Under the pieces are notes generated by a model. That model did no database searches, had not been told where the DNA came from, and saw nothing but the letters and a program-made list of their open reading frames with translations. DNA of 64,000 nucleotides from DATARH01 sp963712835 (GTDB lineage Bacteria; Pseudomonadota; Alphaproteobacteria; ATCC43930; CGMCC-115725): contig CAVQJJ010000007.1 in assembly GCA_963712835.1 (NCBI GenBank), positions 434,001-498,000 of the forward strand, read 5' to 3'. Shown here piece after piece: positions 42,748 through 51,441 of this stretch. The number at the start of each line of letters is the position of its first letter. Within the stretch, counting starts at the first letter, position 1. A program made the position numbers and the translations under genes.

Positions 42748-43698
42748 ATGCCGCGCGTCAGCTATGTCTGCACCGTCTACAACAAGGAAGTGGCGCTGCC
42801 CTTCGTGCTCGCGGGGCTCGCGGCGCAAGAGGGCGATTTCGAGCGCGAGTTCATCTTTGTCGACGACGAGTTGAAGGATGACAGCGTCGGCGTCGTGCGG
42901 CGGCTGACAAGCGGCTGGGACAACCTCACCATCGTCGAGCAGAAGAACGCCGGGCCTTCGGCGGCGATGAATGTCGGGTTTCGCCTGGCGAAGGGCGATT
43001 GGATCAAGCCGCTCGACAGCGACGACGTGCTGTTGCCCTGGGCGACGCAACGGCTGATGGGAGCTTGCGCCGAGACCGGCTTCGATGTCGCGCTGGCGCC
43101 GCGTTGCCGGGATTACGGTTTCGCCGAGGACCCGGCGGTTTTTCTGGCCGAGCGCCGTCCCGATCCGCGCCCAATCGAGAGCTGCCCCGACATGCTGCGC
43201 CGCTCGCTGCAATATACGCAGGGTAATCCCACGTCGTGGCTGGCGCGCGCCGAACGGGTGCGCCGCGCCGGCGGTTGTGACGAGCGGGTCTTCGTGCAGG
43301 ATTATTCGATCGTCCTGCGCATGGCCGCCTATGGCGGCTTCGCCCGGCTCGAGGAACCCCTGTTCCTCGCGCCGAGAGAGATGCCCGACCGGATGTCGGC
43401 CAACCAGGCGCAAGTGCTGCACGACCTCAACCTGACCTTGGTGCATTTCCTCGGCGAACAGCCGGGCGTGCCGCGACGGCTGGCGCGGCTGGGGTTCGCG
43501 CGCGCTGCGGCGCGGGCCTGGGCCTGGGCGCGGCGGCGCGGCGGGGCGGGCCTCGGCTCGCCCGAGTTCCGGCTGATGTGCGGCGCGCGGCTCGGCCTTT
43601 TGCCGCCCTCGCCGGAAAATTTGCGGGCGACCTGCGCCCCGTTCGCCGCGACCAACAGCATCCGCATCCCCGAGGGGCATGCAGTGATGCAACGCTGA
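42748..43698 (+). CDS. Family 2 glycosyltransferase
   Basis: The 316-residue GT-A fold protein begins MPRVSYVCTVYNKEVALPFVLAGLAAQ. It then shows the nucleotide-binding strand EFIFVDDELKDDS, the AAMNVGFRLAKGDWIKPLDSDDVLLP segment with an SDD metal site, and a later VQDYSIVLRMA acceptor region. ATG 42748 is preferred to an upstream start at 42655, which overlaps the hairpin ahead of rpmI. Its stop overlaps the next ATG (TGATG). Donor and acceptor are unknown; cell-surface glycan synthesis is likely. Confidence 0.85.
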   Translation: MPRVSYVCTVYNKEVALPFVLAGLAAQEGDFEREFIFVDDELKDDSVGVVRRLTSGWDNLTIVEQKNAGPSAAMNVGFRLAKGDWIKPLDSDDVLLPWATQRLMGACAETGFDVALAPRCRDYGFAEDPAVFLAERRPDPRPIESCPDMLRRSLQYTQGNPTSWLARAERVRRAGGCDERVFVQDYSIVLRMAAYGGFARLEEPLFLAPREMPDRMSANQAQVLHDLNLTLVHFLGEQPGVPRRLARLGFARAAARAWAWARRRGGAGLGSPEFRLMCGARLGLLPPSPENLRATCAPFAATNSIRIPEGHAVMQR

Positions 43699-44627
43699 TG
43701 GCGATCCTCTTCAAATCGACCCCGGCGGCGATCGCGCGTTGGCGGCCGTTTCTGGCCAAGGCATGGCCCGACCGCGATCTGCGCTTCTGGCCCGAGATCG
43801 GCGACGCAGCCGCGATCGATTACGCGCTGGTCTGGCATCCCGAGCCGGGAATGCTGGTGAGCCTCCCCAATCTCAAGCTGATCGTGTCGCTCGGCGCCGG
43901 GGTCGATCACATCCTGCGTGACCCCGAGCTGCCGGCTTGCGTGCCGATCATGCGCCTCGTCGACCCGTATATGACGCAGGCGATGAGTGAGTACGTCGCG
44001 CTGCAGGTGCTGCGCCTGCATCGCCAAGATTTCGCTTATCGCGCTCAGCAAGCCGCGGCGGAATGGCGCGAGCACGACCAAAAGAACGCCGCCGAACGCA
44101 CAGTCGGCATCCTCGGCTTCGGCACGCTCGGGCAGGATGCGGCGGTGAAGCTTAAAGGATTGGGGTTCGATGTCGCCGGCTGGAGCCGCTCGGGCCGCGC
44201 GGCGCCGGGCTTCGTGACCTATGGCGGCGAGGCGGGGCTCGATGCGTTGCTCCGGCGCAGTGAGATCCTCGTTACGCTGCTGCCGATGACGCCGGAGACC
44301 CAAAACATCCTCGATGCCGGGCTTTTCGGGCGGCTGCCGCACGGCGCTGGACTCGTCAATGTCGGGCGCGGCCGCCAGATGGTCGAGGCCGATCTGCTGG
44401 CGGCGCTCAACTCAGGGCAGATTTCCGCCGCCGTGCTCGATGTCTTTCGCGACGAGCCGCTGCCGCCGGCGCACCCGTTTTGGCGTCACCCGCGTATCAT
44501 TGTCACGCCGCATGTCGCGGCCGAGACGCACCCGCCGACCGCGACGGCGATCATCGCGCAGGCGATCGACGATTTCGAGGCCGGGCGACCGCTCGCCAAT
44601 GTGATCGATCGCGACAAAGGGTACTGA
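43698..44627 (+). CDS. D-2-hydroxyacid dehydrogenase (glyoxylate/hydroxypyruvate reductase A-like)
   Basis: The 309-residue enzyme has VGILGFGTLGQDAAVKLKGLGFDVAGWSRS as its NAD(P) motif. LVNVGRGRQMVEADLLAALNSGQISAAVLDVFRDEPLP follows, with the catalytic Arg in NVGRG, and the catalytic His is in VTPHVAAETHP. This matches the GhrA group, which reduces glyoxylate and hydroxypyruvate. Start ATG overlaps the previous stop. Coupling with a glycosyltransferase gene is probably incidental. Confidence 0.88.
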   Translation: MAILFKSTPAAIARWRPFLAKAWPDRDLRFWPEIGDAAAIDYALVWHPEPGMLVSLPNLKLIVSLGAGVDHILRDPELPACVPIMRLVDPYMTQAMSEYVALQVLRLHRQDFAYRAQQAAAEWREHDQKNAAERTVGILGFGTLGQDAAVKLKGLGFDVAGWSRSGRAAPGFVTYGGEAGLDALLRRSEILVTLLPMTPETQNILDAGLFGRLPHGAGLVNVGRGRQMVEADLLAALNSGQISAAVLDVFRDEPLPPAHPFWRHPRIIVTPHVAAETHPPTATAIIAQAIDDFEAGRPLANVIDRDKGY

Positions 44628-44655
44628 CGGGCAGCATCTTTTAGGGAGGGGGCAA

Positions 44656-44862
44656 ATGACCTTCAACAAGAACCCGGGCCTGTGGATTGTCATCCTGCTG
44701 GCCGTCACTGGTTGGAACCTTTACGAGATTTTCGGCCCGCAAACCGAGGCGCCGCCGCAAAGCATCGTGATCCTTAACTGGGTGCTGGTGGTGTGCGGCG
44801 TCGCCGGCCTAATCGGCGCAATCGTGCAATTCACGCAGCAAAAAAACCGGGAAGGCGCCTAA
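44656..44862 (+). CDS. Small two-helix membrane protein
   Basis: The 68-residue protein has two predicted membrane helices (LWIVILLAVTGWNLYEIF and VILNWVLVVCGVAGLIGAIV) and a charged C-terminal tail. A strong AGGGAGGGGG ribosome site precedes the ATG, which supports real expression. It follows the dehydrogenase gene by 28 bases, likely in the same transcript. The family is not recognised. Confidence 0.7.
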   Translation: MTFNKNPGLWIVILLAVTGWNLYEIFGPQTEAPPQSIVILNWVLVVCGVAGLIGAIVQFTQQKNREGA

Positions 44863-44871
44863 GCTCGCGGC

Positions 44872-45927
44872 CTATCGCAGGCTTTTCAGCAGATCGCCGA
44901 GGGTTGCCTTATCGGCGTCTCCGGTGATGGGGATGGCGAATTCCAGGTGGCTTGCCACCTTGCCGAAGCGGTGGTTGAGCTTTCGCGCGATCTCGTCATG
45001 CGTGCCGATGACCGCATAGCGGTCGAGCATCTCGTCGCTGATAAAGCCGGGCATCTCCTCCCAGCGCTGCGCCCGCGAATAGCTCTGCAAGCTGCGCGCG
45101 ACCTCGCCATAGCCTTGCGACTCGAAGGCGACGAGGTAGGTCGGGGTCGAGGCGTAAAAAGCGATGCGCGCCCGCACGTCGCGCACTCGCGCTTCGAGGC
45201 TCTTCCGGTCCGGCGCGGTGGCGATGAGCGGCATCGCCGCGATCTCGAAGCCCGTAAAACCGCGCCCGGTCTTTTCGGCGCCCTTCTTCGCCGCCGGCAG
45301 CATCACCTCCGCGATGTAGCGCGGGGTGCAGACCGGGTGGGCGCGGATGCCATCAGCGACCTCGCCGGCGATCTGGCACATGAACGGGTTGACGGCGGCG
45401 AGCTGCACCGGGATATGCGGGTGCTCGATCGGCGGCGGCGCGAAGAGCGGCACCATCAGGCTCAAATTGTAATGCTTGCTCTCGTAATGGAGCCTGGTGC
45501 CGCCATTCTGCCAGCATTCCCAGATCGCCCTGAGCGCGCCGACATAGTCGCGCATCCACGGGCCGGGCGGCGACCACGCCATGCCGTAGCGGCGCTCGAT
45601 ATGCCCCTTCACCTGGCTGCCGAGACCCAAGGTGAAGCGGCCCTTCGACAGGCGCTGCAAGGTCCAGGCAGCGAGCGCGGTCACCGCCGGGGCGCGCGGG
45701 AAGGCGATCGCGACGCCGGTCGCGAGGCCGATGTGCTCGGTCGCCTGCGCCGCCAGTGTCAGCGCGATAAACGGGTCGTCCTTGGTTTCCTCGCTGACGA
45801 TGCCGTCATAGCCGAGCGCCTCGGCGAGCCTCGCCTCGTCGCCGACCCGCGCAATGTCGAGCACGCCCGACGCGGCGCGCAAGCCGGGATCGAGATTGCC
45901 GAGCGGCAGCTGGGTTTCGATTTTCAC
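44872..45927 (-). CDS. LLM-class flavin oxidoreductase, TIGR03617 type
   Basis: The 351-residue TIM-barrel protein belongs to the luciferase-like monooxygenase family, subgroup TIGR03617 (F420-dependent in actinobacteria). Typical segments are AEALGYDGIVSEETKDDPFIALTLAAQATEHI, FTLGLGSQVKGHIERRYGMAWSPPGPWMRDYV and PVQLAAVNPFMCQIAGEVADGIRAHPVCTPRYI. GTG 45927 follows AGAAGG, and the protein then starts VKIETQLPLGNL as in relatives; the open frame extends 51 codons upstream into a broken vapC. The cofactor in this organism (FMN or F420) is not known. Confidence 0.82.
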   Translation of the reverse strand: MKIETQLPLGNLDPGLRAASGVLDIARVGDEARLAEALGYDGIVSEETKDDPFIALTLAAQATEHIGLATGVAIAFPRAPAVTALAAWTLQRLSKGRFTLGLGSQVKGHIERRYGMAWSPPGPWMRDYVGALRAIWECWQNGGTRLHYESKHYNLSLMVPLFAPPPIEHPHIPVQLAAVNPFMCQIAGEVADGIRAHPVCTPRYIAEVMLPAAKKGAEKTGRGFTGFEIAAMPLIATAPDRKSLEARVRDVRARIAFYASTPTYLVAFESQGYGEVARSLQSYSRAQRWEEMPGFISDEMLDRYAVIGTHDEIARKLNHRFGKVASHLEFAIPITGDADKATLGDLLKSLR

Positions 45928-45961
45928 GGAAATGCCTTCTCGATTGACCTTCAACGAGGAT

Positions 45962-46293
45962 GCCATTTCGCCAGGAGGGCGGGCCGCGATCTCCGAGGAG
46001 GACAATGAGATATTCGTCAGCGCCGCTTCCATCTGGGAAATTGCCATCAAATACAACACCGGCAAATTGCCGGGCGCCACGCATTTGATGGTTCACCTGG
46101 AAAACGCCGTCCTTGACGAAGGTTTTGGCGGCATGCCGGTACACTTCGTCACGGCAAAATGGCCGGTGGTCTTCCGCTGCACCATAAAGACCCGTTCGAC
46201 CGCATGCTGATCGCACAGACTCTGGCCGGATCGCTGACACTGGTATCGAACCAGCGTCTGTTCGACCGTTACGGCGTCGCGCGCCTCTGGTAG
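45962..46293 (+). pseudogene. Truncated and frameshifted PIN-domain (vapC) gene
   Basis: One frame reads SPGGRAAISEEDNEIFVSAAS and SIWEIAIKYNTGKLPGATHLM, then GFGGMPVHFVTA. After AAAA near 46154 the homology moves by one frame to AGGLPLHHKDPFDRMLIAQTLAG and ends LVSNQRLFDRYGVARLW with TAG at 46291-46293. Both halves match PIN toxins of the LDTHVLLWW type, but the N-terminal LDTHVLLWW region is absent. The upstream sequence is the start of the divergent oxidoreductase gene. No antitoxin is present. It is a dead toxin remnant, or truncated with one sequencing error. Confidence 0.8.
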
Positions 46294-46294
46294 T

Positions 46295-47671
46295 TCAGCC
46301 GAAACGCTCGGCGATGTGGGCGTAGACGGCGCGCAGGGTTTGCGCCTCGGCGCCTTCCGGCCGGCCGGGGCGAGAGCGGTTGTTCCAGGCCATCACGTCG
46401 AGATGCGCCCACGCGACGGCCGGGTCGACAAACTCGTTGAGATAGAGCGCCGCGGTAATCGCGCCGCCTTGCGGGCCGTCCGACACGTTGTTGAGATCGG
46501 CGACCTTGCTGTCGATAAGCCGACGATAGGGCTTGTAGAGCGGCATCCGCCACATGGGGTCGTCCTCGGTCTTGCCGGCGGCGATCAGCGCGTCGGCGAG
46601 CGCGTCGTTGTTGCAGAACAGCGCCGGCAGGTCCGGTCCGAGCGCGACCCGCGCCGCGCCGGTCAGAGTCGCGGCGTCGATTATCATCTCGGGCTTCTCG
46701 TCCGAGGCGTCGGCGAGCGCGTCGCACAGGATGAGCCGCCCCTCGGCGTCGGTATTGCCGATCTCGACCGTCAGGCCTTTGCGCGTCTTGATGATGTCGC
46801 GCGGCCGGAAGGCGTTGCCGCTGACCGAGTTCTCGACGCAAGGCAGCAGCACGCGCAGCCGCAGCTTGAGGCCCGCCCGCATGATCGCCTGGCCGAGCCC
46901 CAGCATGATCGCCGCGCCGGCCATGTCCTTTTTCATGTTGAGCATGCTCGACGCCGGCTTCAAATCGAGCCCCCCGGTGTCGAAGCACACGCCCTTGCCG
47001 ACCAGCGTCACCTTTGGCGCGTCCTTGTCGCCCCACACGATGTCGACCAGCCGCGGCGGCCGCGTGCTGGCGCGGCCGACGGCATGGATCGTCGGGTAGT
47101 TCTTCTCCAGCAGCTTGTCGCCGACGATCACCTTGCATTTGGCGTCCTCGGCCTTGGCGACTTGCTGCGCGGCGTCGGCCAGTTCCTCCGGCCCCATGTC
47201 GGAGGCCGGGGTCGTCGCGAGGTCGCGGGCGAGGAACACCGCGCCCGCGAGCCGCTTCACGAGGCCGCGATCGGCGCCTTTCGGCCAGACCAGCCGCGCC
47301 GCGCCGGTTTTCTTCGCGTGATAGCGGGTGAAGGCATAGGTGCCGAGCGCCCAGCCGAGCGCGACCCGGCTGGGGTCTGCCCCGTCGGGCAGCGTGTCAA
47401 GCCGGTAGCTGCCTTCCGGCAAGGTCTCGGATAGGCCGGCCACCGCCCACATCGACGTCTCGTTGTCGCCCGTGCCGGTCAGCACGCGGCCGAGCTTGCC
47501 GCGCTCGTCGGGAATAAGCGCGGTCTTGCCCGCTTCCGCGCCGAAGCCGATCGCCTGCACCCAGTCGCGTTCGCGCGGCGTCGCGCTCTCGCGCCACCCG
47601 GCGAGCCCGGCCTTGGTCAGCGGCGTCAGCGGCACCGCGCCGGAATCGTGATCGATCAGGGAATAGGCCAT
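46295..47671 (-). CDS. M17-family leucyl aminopeptidase
   Basis: The 458-residue cytosolic aminopeptidase carries VTLVGKGVCFDTGGLDLKPASSMLNMKKDMAGAA with metal-binding Lys and Asp. The family signature NTDAEGRLILCDAL follows, and AAWNNR-like MAWNNRSRPGRPEG is near the end. It removes N-terminal residues from peptides in protein turnover. ATG 47671 (MAYSLIDHDSG) is chosen over a start 11 codons upstream. Its stop is one base from the end of the broken vapC. Confidence 0.92.
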   Translation of the reverse strand: MAYSLIDHDSGAVPLTPLTKAGLAGWRESATPRERDWVQAIGFGAEAGKTALIPDERGKLGRVLTGTGDNETSMWAVAGLSETLPEGSYRLDTLPDGADPSRVALGWALGTYAFTRYHAKKTGAARLVWPKGADRGLVKRLAGAVFLARDLATTPASDMGPEELADAAQQVAKAEDAKCKVIVGDKLLEKNYPTIHAVGRASTRPPRLVDIVWGDKDAPKVTLVGKGVCFDTGGLDLKPASSMLNMKKDMAGAAIMLGLGQAIMRAGLKLRLRVLLPCVENSVSGNAFRPRDIIKTRKGLTVEIGNTDAEGRLILCDALADASDEKPEMIIDAATLTGAARVALGPDLPALFCNNDALADALIAAGKTEDDPMWRMPLYKPYRRLIDSKVADLNNVSDGPQGGAITAALYLNEFVDPAVAWAHLDVMAWNNRSRPGRPEGAEAQTLRAVYAHIAERFG

Positions 47672-47734
47672 CGCTGCATCCTCGCATTCTGCTGCGCCGA
47701 GCATGCCCGCAGCGGTGTGGGCATGCCAGAGGGG

Positions 47735-48484
47735 TCAGTTCAATTCGTCCAAAACTCGTGCCAGTCGCGCGAGGTCTTCGTCGCGCGACAGACGGTGGTC
47801 GCCATCCTTGACGAGGGTCAGCGTCGCGTCACGGCTTCGCAGGCGCTCGGCGAGCTTGAGGCTCTGCCGCCATGGCACTGACTCATCCGCCATCCCGTGT
47901 AGCAGCCGCACCGGACAGGTCAGCGGAATGGCGTCGCGCAGCACCAGGTTGCGGTCGCCGTCCTCGACCAGCGCGCGCGTATAGAGATAGCCGGCCGGGT
48001 CGTAGGGCGAGGCCAGCACGATTTTTCCTTCGTCGTGGAGGGTGCGTTGCTGTGCGTCGGTAAGGCGTTGCGGCAACAGGTCGCTGGTGAAATCGGGCGC
48101 CGCGGCGATGCCGACCAGCGCCGCGACGCGCTTTCGCCGGGCCAGCGCCGCCAGCACCATAATCCAGCCGCCCATGCTCGATCCGACCAGGATTTGCGGC
48201 CCTTCGGTCAGCGAATCGATGACCGCGATTGCGTCGTCGCGCCAGCGCGAGATCGTGCCGTCGGCGAAATCGCCGCTCGATGCGCCGTGCGCGAAATAGT
48301 CGAAGCGCACGTAGGCGCGTTCGCGCCGGCGGCAAAAATCCTCTAGAAACAACGCCTTGGAGCCGGTCATGTTGGAGCGGAAACCGCCGAGGAAGACGAG
48401 GCCGGGCCCGGCGCCCGCGAGCCGGCGGTAGGCGATTGTCGCGCCTCCTGGGCGTGCTAGATTCGCGACGTCGGCGCTCGGCAC
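47735..48484 (-). CDS. Alpha/beta hydrolase (ABHD10/carboxylesterase-like)
   Basis: The 249-residue enzyme has FLGGFRSNMTGSKALFLEDFC near the N-terminus, FDYFAHGASSGDF, the nucleophile elbow ILVGSSMGGWIMVLAAL, the acid in LLHGMADESVPW, and the final His in VKDGDHRLSRDED. This order matches mycophenolic acyl-glucuronide esterase/ABHD10 relatives of alphaproteobacteria. GTG 48484 follows GAGGAG; the much longer open frame up to 49330 is antisense to a glycosyltransferase and discarded. Confidence 0.85.
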   Translation of the reverse strand: MPSADVANLARPGGATIAYRRLAGAGPGLVFLGGFRSNMTGSKALFLEDFCRRRERAYVRFDYFAHGASSGDFADGTISRWRDDAIAVIDSLTEGPQILVGSSMGGWIMVLAALARRKRVAALVGIAAAPDFTSDLLPQRLTDAQQRTLHDEGKIVLASPYDPAGYLYTRALVEDGDRNLVLRDAIPLTCPVRLLHGMADESVPWRQSLKLAERLRSRDATLTLVKDGDHRLSRDEDLARLARVLDELN

Positions 48485-48529
48485 CGTTGCTCCTCTTGTA
48501 TCGACATCAAAAAGCGCCACAACAGCGGA

Positions 48530-49747
48530 ATGGCACGCGAGGATACCATCGACCAGCGACCCCAAGAAGCCCGCCCGCCGGCGGTGCTGCAGGTCATCCC
48601 GAGCCTCGTCTCGGGCGGTGTGGAACGCGGCACGGTAGAGGTGGCCGCGGCGCTTGTCGCGGCGGGCTGGACCGCCTATGTCGCGTCGGCCGGCGGCCCG
48701 ATGGAGCGCGAGCTGACGCGCGTCGGCGCCACGCATCTCCGCTTGCCGCTCGCGTCGAAAAACCCGCTGACGATCCGCCGCAATGCCCGCGCGCTGGTCG
48801 ACGTGATCCGCCGCTGCAGGATCGACATCGTCCACGCGCGCAGCCGCGCCCCGGCATGGAGCGCCTGGCGCGCGGCGAAAAAGACCCGGCGACGCTTCGT
48901 CACGACCTTTCACAATGCCTATGACGCCCAAGCACCGCTCAAGCATTGGTACAATTCGGTGATGGCGCGCGGCGAGCGGGTGATCGCCATCTCGGATTTC
49001 GTCGCCGACCATGCGGCCAGCATCTATGGCGTCGGCCCCGACCGGCTGCGCACCATTCCGCGCGGCGTCGACATGAAGCTGTTCGATCCTTTGCGGGTCA
49101 CCGGCCAGCGGGTCGCCGACCTCGCCGCGGCATGGCGGGTGCCCGACGGATATGCGGTGGTGATGCTGCCCGGCCGGCTCACCCGCTGGAAAGGCGGGCT
49201 CGACTTCATCGAGGCCATGGCCCGGCTCGAACGGCGCGACGTATGCTGCCTGCTGGTCGGCGCCGAGCAGCGTTCCGGCTTCCGCAAGGAACTGGAGGCA
49301 GCCATCGGGCGCCACGGGCTCGGCCGGCAATTCCGCATCATCGAGGATTGCCGCGACATTGTCGGCGCATACGGGTTGGCCGATGTCGTGATTTCGGCCT
49401 CAACCGACCCGGAGGGCTTCGGCCGCACGATCGTCGAGGCACAGGCGATGGGCCGCCCGGTCATCGCCACCGACCATGGCGGCGCGCGCGAGACGGTAAT
49501 CCCCGGCAGCACGGGCTGGCTCGTCCCGCCGGGCGACAGCGCGGCGCTCGCCACCGCGATCGACCACGCGCTGCGGCTCGATCCGGTGTCGCGTGACGCG
49601 CTCGGCTTTCGCGCGCGGGCGCATATCGCCCAGGGTTTCACCCGCGAGGCGATGTGCGCGCGGACCATCGATGTCTATGAGGAGCTGCTGTTCCCCGAGC
49701 CGCAAACGCTTGCCGTGTCGGACGAGCGGTTCGCGATCTCGGCGTGA
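48530..49747 (+). CDS. Family 4 glycosyltransferase
   Basis: The 405-residue GT-B fold protein shows QVIPSLVSGGVERGTVEVAAALV at the N-terminal acceptor domain and VHARSRAPAWSAWRA. The C-terminal donor site is MLPGRLTRWKGGLDFIEAMA, then DVVISASTDPEGFGRTIVEAQAMGRPVIATDHGGARE with the EX7E pattern. It is likely to act in lipopolysaccharide or exopolysaccharide synthesis, as does the GT9 gene downstream, from which it is separated by a toxin-antitoxin module. Confidence 0.9.
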   Translation: MAREDTIDQRPQEARPPAVLQVIPSLVSGGVERGTVEVAAALVAAGWTAYVASAGGPMERELTRVGATHLRLPLASKNPLTIRRNARALVDVIRRCRIDIVHARSRAPAWSAWRAAKKTRRRFVTTFHNAYDAQAPLKHWYNSVMARGERVIAISDFVADHAASIYGVGPDRLRTIPRGVDMKLFDPLRVTGQRVADLAAAWRVPDGYAVVMLPGRLTRWKGGLDFIEAMARLERRDVCCLLVGAEQRSGFRKELEAAIGRHGLGRQFRIIEDCRDIVGAYGLADVVISASTDPEGFGRTIVEAQAMGRPVIATDHGGARETVIPGSTGWLVPPGDSAALATAIDHALRLDPVSRDALGFRARAHIAQGFTREAMCARTIDVYEELLFPEPQTLAVSDERFAISA

Positions 49748-49776
49748 CGGTTGTTTTTTCTCCGGCCAATGTTTAA

Positions 49777-49805
49777 ATCTACCGCCTCGATATGGAAAGG
49801 TAGAT
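49777..49805. promoter_or_regulatory. Inverted repeat, probable vapBC operator
   Basis: Arms ATCTACC and GGTAGAT are separated by 15 bases, and the right arm ends six bases before the GTG of the antitoxin. VapBC complexes generally repress through such symmetrical sites. Confidence 0.6.
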
Positions 49806-49811
49806 CGGCTC

Positions 49812-50066
49812 GTGAGCCTCAACATCAAGAACACGGAAGCCTGCCGTCTCATTGAAGAGCTTGCAAAAGCGACGGGCGAAACGATGACCAGCGCTATTAC
49901 GGTCGCGGTGCGGGAGCGTCTTGACCGCATTCGCCGGCGAAGCCGCGGGTCTTTGGCTGAAACTATAATGGCCATCGGCCGCGACAGCGCCCGCAGAATC
50001 AGCCCAGAGTATCGGGCTCTCGATCATGATGCCTTGCTCTATGACGAAAACGGCCTGCCGCGATGA
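49812..50066 (+). CDS. vapB: VapB-type antitoxin (Rv0623-like)
   Basis: An 84-residue protein starts at GTG with VSLNIKNTEACRLIEELAKATGETMTSAITVAVRERLDRIRR, the ribbon-helix-helix-like N-terminus of the Rv0623/VapB antitoxin family. A flexible toxin-binding tail contains SPEYRALDHDALLYDENGLPR. The stop overlaps the vapC start by four bases. It should neutralise VapC and repress the module. Confidence 0.88.
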   Translation: MSLNIKNTEACRLIEELAKATGETMTSAITVAVRERLDRIRRRSRGSLAETIMAIGRDSARRISPEYRALDHDALLYDENGLPR

Positions 50067-50458
50067 TCATCGACACCTCGGCCGTGGTCGCGGTTCTTTT
50101 CGAAGAACCCGAGATGCCGGCCTTCGCCCAAGCCATGGAGGATGCCGTCAATTGCCGAATGTCGGCGGCTAATTTTCTTGAAGCAACCATCGTCATCGAT
50201 GGATGGCGTGATCCGGTTGTCAGCCGCCGTCTGGATGATCTTATCAATGCGGTCGGCATCGCCATTGAGCCTTTCGACGAAGTCCAAGCGCGGCTAGCGC
50301 GCGCTGCTTACCAGGATTTTGGCAAGGGCAGCGGTCATCCGGCTCGACTCAATTTCGGCGACTGCTTCGCGTATGCCTTGGCCCGGCAGCGCGGGGAACC
50401 ATTGCTGTTTAAAGGCAATGACTTCATCCATACCGATATTACACCGGCATTGCCTTGA
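50063..50458 (+). CDS. vapC: VapC-type PIN-domain toxin
   Basis: The 131-residue toxin starts MIIDTSAVVAVLFEEPE, with the first metal-binding Asp. The remaining acidic positions are in NFLEATIVID and LNFGDCFAYALARQRGEPLLFKGNDF. The intact PIN motif set indicates a functional ribonuclease. The pair sits between GT4 and GT9 genes and appears intact, in contrast to the remnant at 45962. Confidence 0.9.
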   Translation: MIIDTSAVVAVLFEEPEMPAFAQAMEDAVNCRMSAANFLEATIVIDGWRDPVVSRRLDDLINAVGIAIEPFDEVQARLARAAYQDFGKGSGHPARLNFGDCFAYALARQRGEPLLFKGNDFIHTDITPALP

Positions 50459-50465
50459 CCTCGGG

Positions 50466-51410
50466 TTGGCTGCTCCAACGAAAATCCTCGTCGTCAAATT
50501 GGGTGCCCTCGGCGACATCGTGCAGGCGATGGGCGCGGCGGCGGCGATCCGCGCGCATCATCAGGGCGCCGAAATCGTGTTGCTGACCACCCGGCCCTAT
50601 GCCGCCCTGATGCGGCAGGCGCCATATTTCGACAAGGTGTGGGTCGATGAGCGGCCGCGCGATCCGGTGGGTTTGTGGCGGCTCGCGCGCCGGCTGCGGG
50701 CCGATCGGTTCGCGCGGGTCTACGACCTCTCGACCCGGCAGCGCAGCGCGCTTTATTTCCGCCTCATGAGACGGCCGATCTGGAGCCATGCCGGCCCGGA
50801 ATGGTCGGGGATCGTGCGCGGCGCCTCGCACCGGCAGCCCGACACGCCGGAGCGGCGCCGCATGCACACGCTCGACCGCGAGGCCGACCAGCTGCGCTGG
50901 GCCGGCATTTCCGGCCCCGTGCCGGCGCCGGACATGTCCTGGGCGATGACGGACGTCTCGCGTTTCGAGCTTCCCGCCGATTATCTGCTGCTGCTGCCCG
51001 GCGCCGCACCGCACCGGCCCGAAAAGCGCTGGCCGCTCGAATATTTCATCGCGCTCGCGAGGCGTATCGCGAAAGCGGGGCTGACGCCTGTCGTGATCGG
51101 CGGCCCGGCCGAGCACGAGCTCGGTGCGGCGATCGCCGCCGCGGTGGCGGAAGCGCGCGATCTGACCGGGCAGACCGAATTCGGCGACATTGTCGCGCTC
51201 GGGCGCGGGGCGCGGCGGGCGATCGGCAACGATACCGGGCCGATGCATCTCGCGGCGGTCGGCGGCGCGCCGGCGACCGTGCTTTATTCAGCCGCGTCCG
51301 ATCCCGCGCTGACCGCGCCGCGCGGGCCGGATGTCGTGATCCTGCGCCGCGCCGACCTTGCCGATCTTTCGGTCGAAGAGGTTGTCGCGACTTTCGCCCT
51401 GCCGGCTTGA
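50466..51410 (+). CDS. Family 9 glycosyltransferase (heptosyltransferase-like)
   Basis: The 314-codon frame encodes a GT9 protein: TKILVVKLGALGDIVQAMGAAAAIRAHH, LLLLPGAAPHRPEKRWPLEYF for donor binding, and AIGNDTGPMHLAAVGGAPATVLYS near the C-terminus. It probably adds heptose or a related sugar to lipopolysaccharide core. The start is uncertain: TTG 50466 is the first initiator after the vapC stop, and an ATG at 50418 lies inside vapC. Neither has a good ribosome site, so insertion of the vapBC module may have altered the original 5' end. Confidence 0.82.
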   Translation: MAAPTKILVVKLGALGDIVQAMGAAAAIRAHHQGAEIVLLTTRPYAALMRQAPYFDKVWVDERPRDPVGLWRLARRLRADRFARVYDLSTRQRSALYFRLMRRPIWSHAGPEWSGIVRGASHRQPDTPERRRMHTLDREADQLRWAGISGPVPAPDMSWAMTDVSRFELPADYLLLLPGAAPHRPEKRWPLEYFIALARRIAKAGLTPVVIGGPAEHELGAAIAAAVAEARDLTGQTEFGDIVALGRGARRAIGNDTGPMHLAAVGGAPATVLYSAASDPALTAPRGPDVVILRRADLADLSVEEVVATFALPA

Positions 51411-51435
51411 CGCGGGATGCGCGGATCGCGATATT
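51407..51435 (+). promoter_or_regulatory. Putative thrS leader promoter
   Basis: TTGACG (51407-51412) and GATATT (51430-51435) are separated by exactly 17 bases. The -35 box overlaps the GT9 stop codon. The expected transcription start is at or next to 51442, the A of the leader ATG. Confidence 0.6.
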
Positions 51436-51441
51436 CCCGGC

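Noticed and set aside
48485..49330. Upstream extension of the alpha/beta hydrolase frame to 531 residues
   Set aside because: The extra part is antisense to the GT4 gene, and a strong GAGGAG-GTG start at 48484 explains the real N-terminus.
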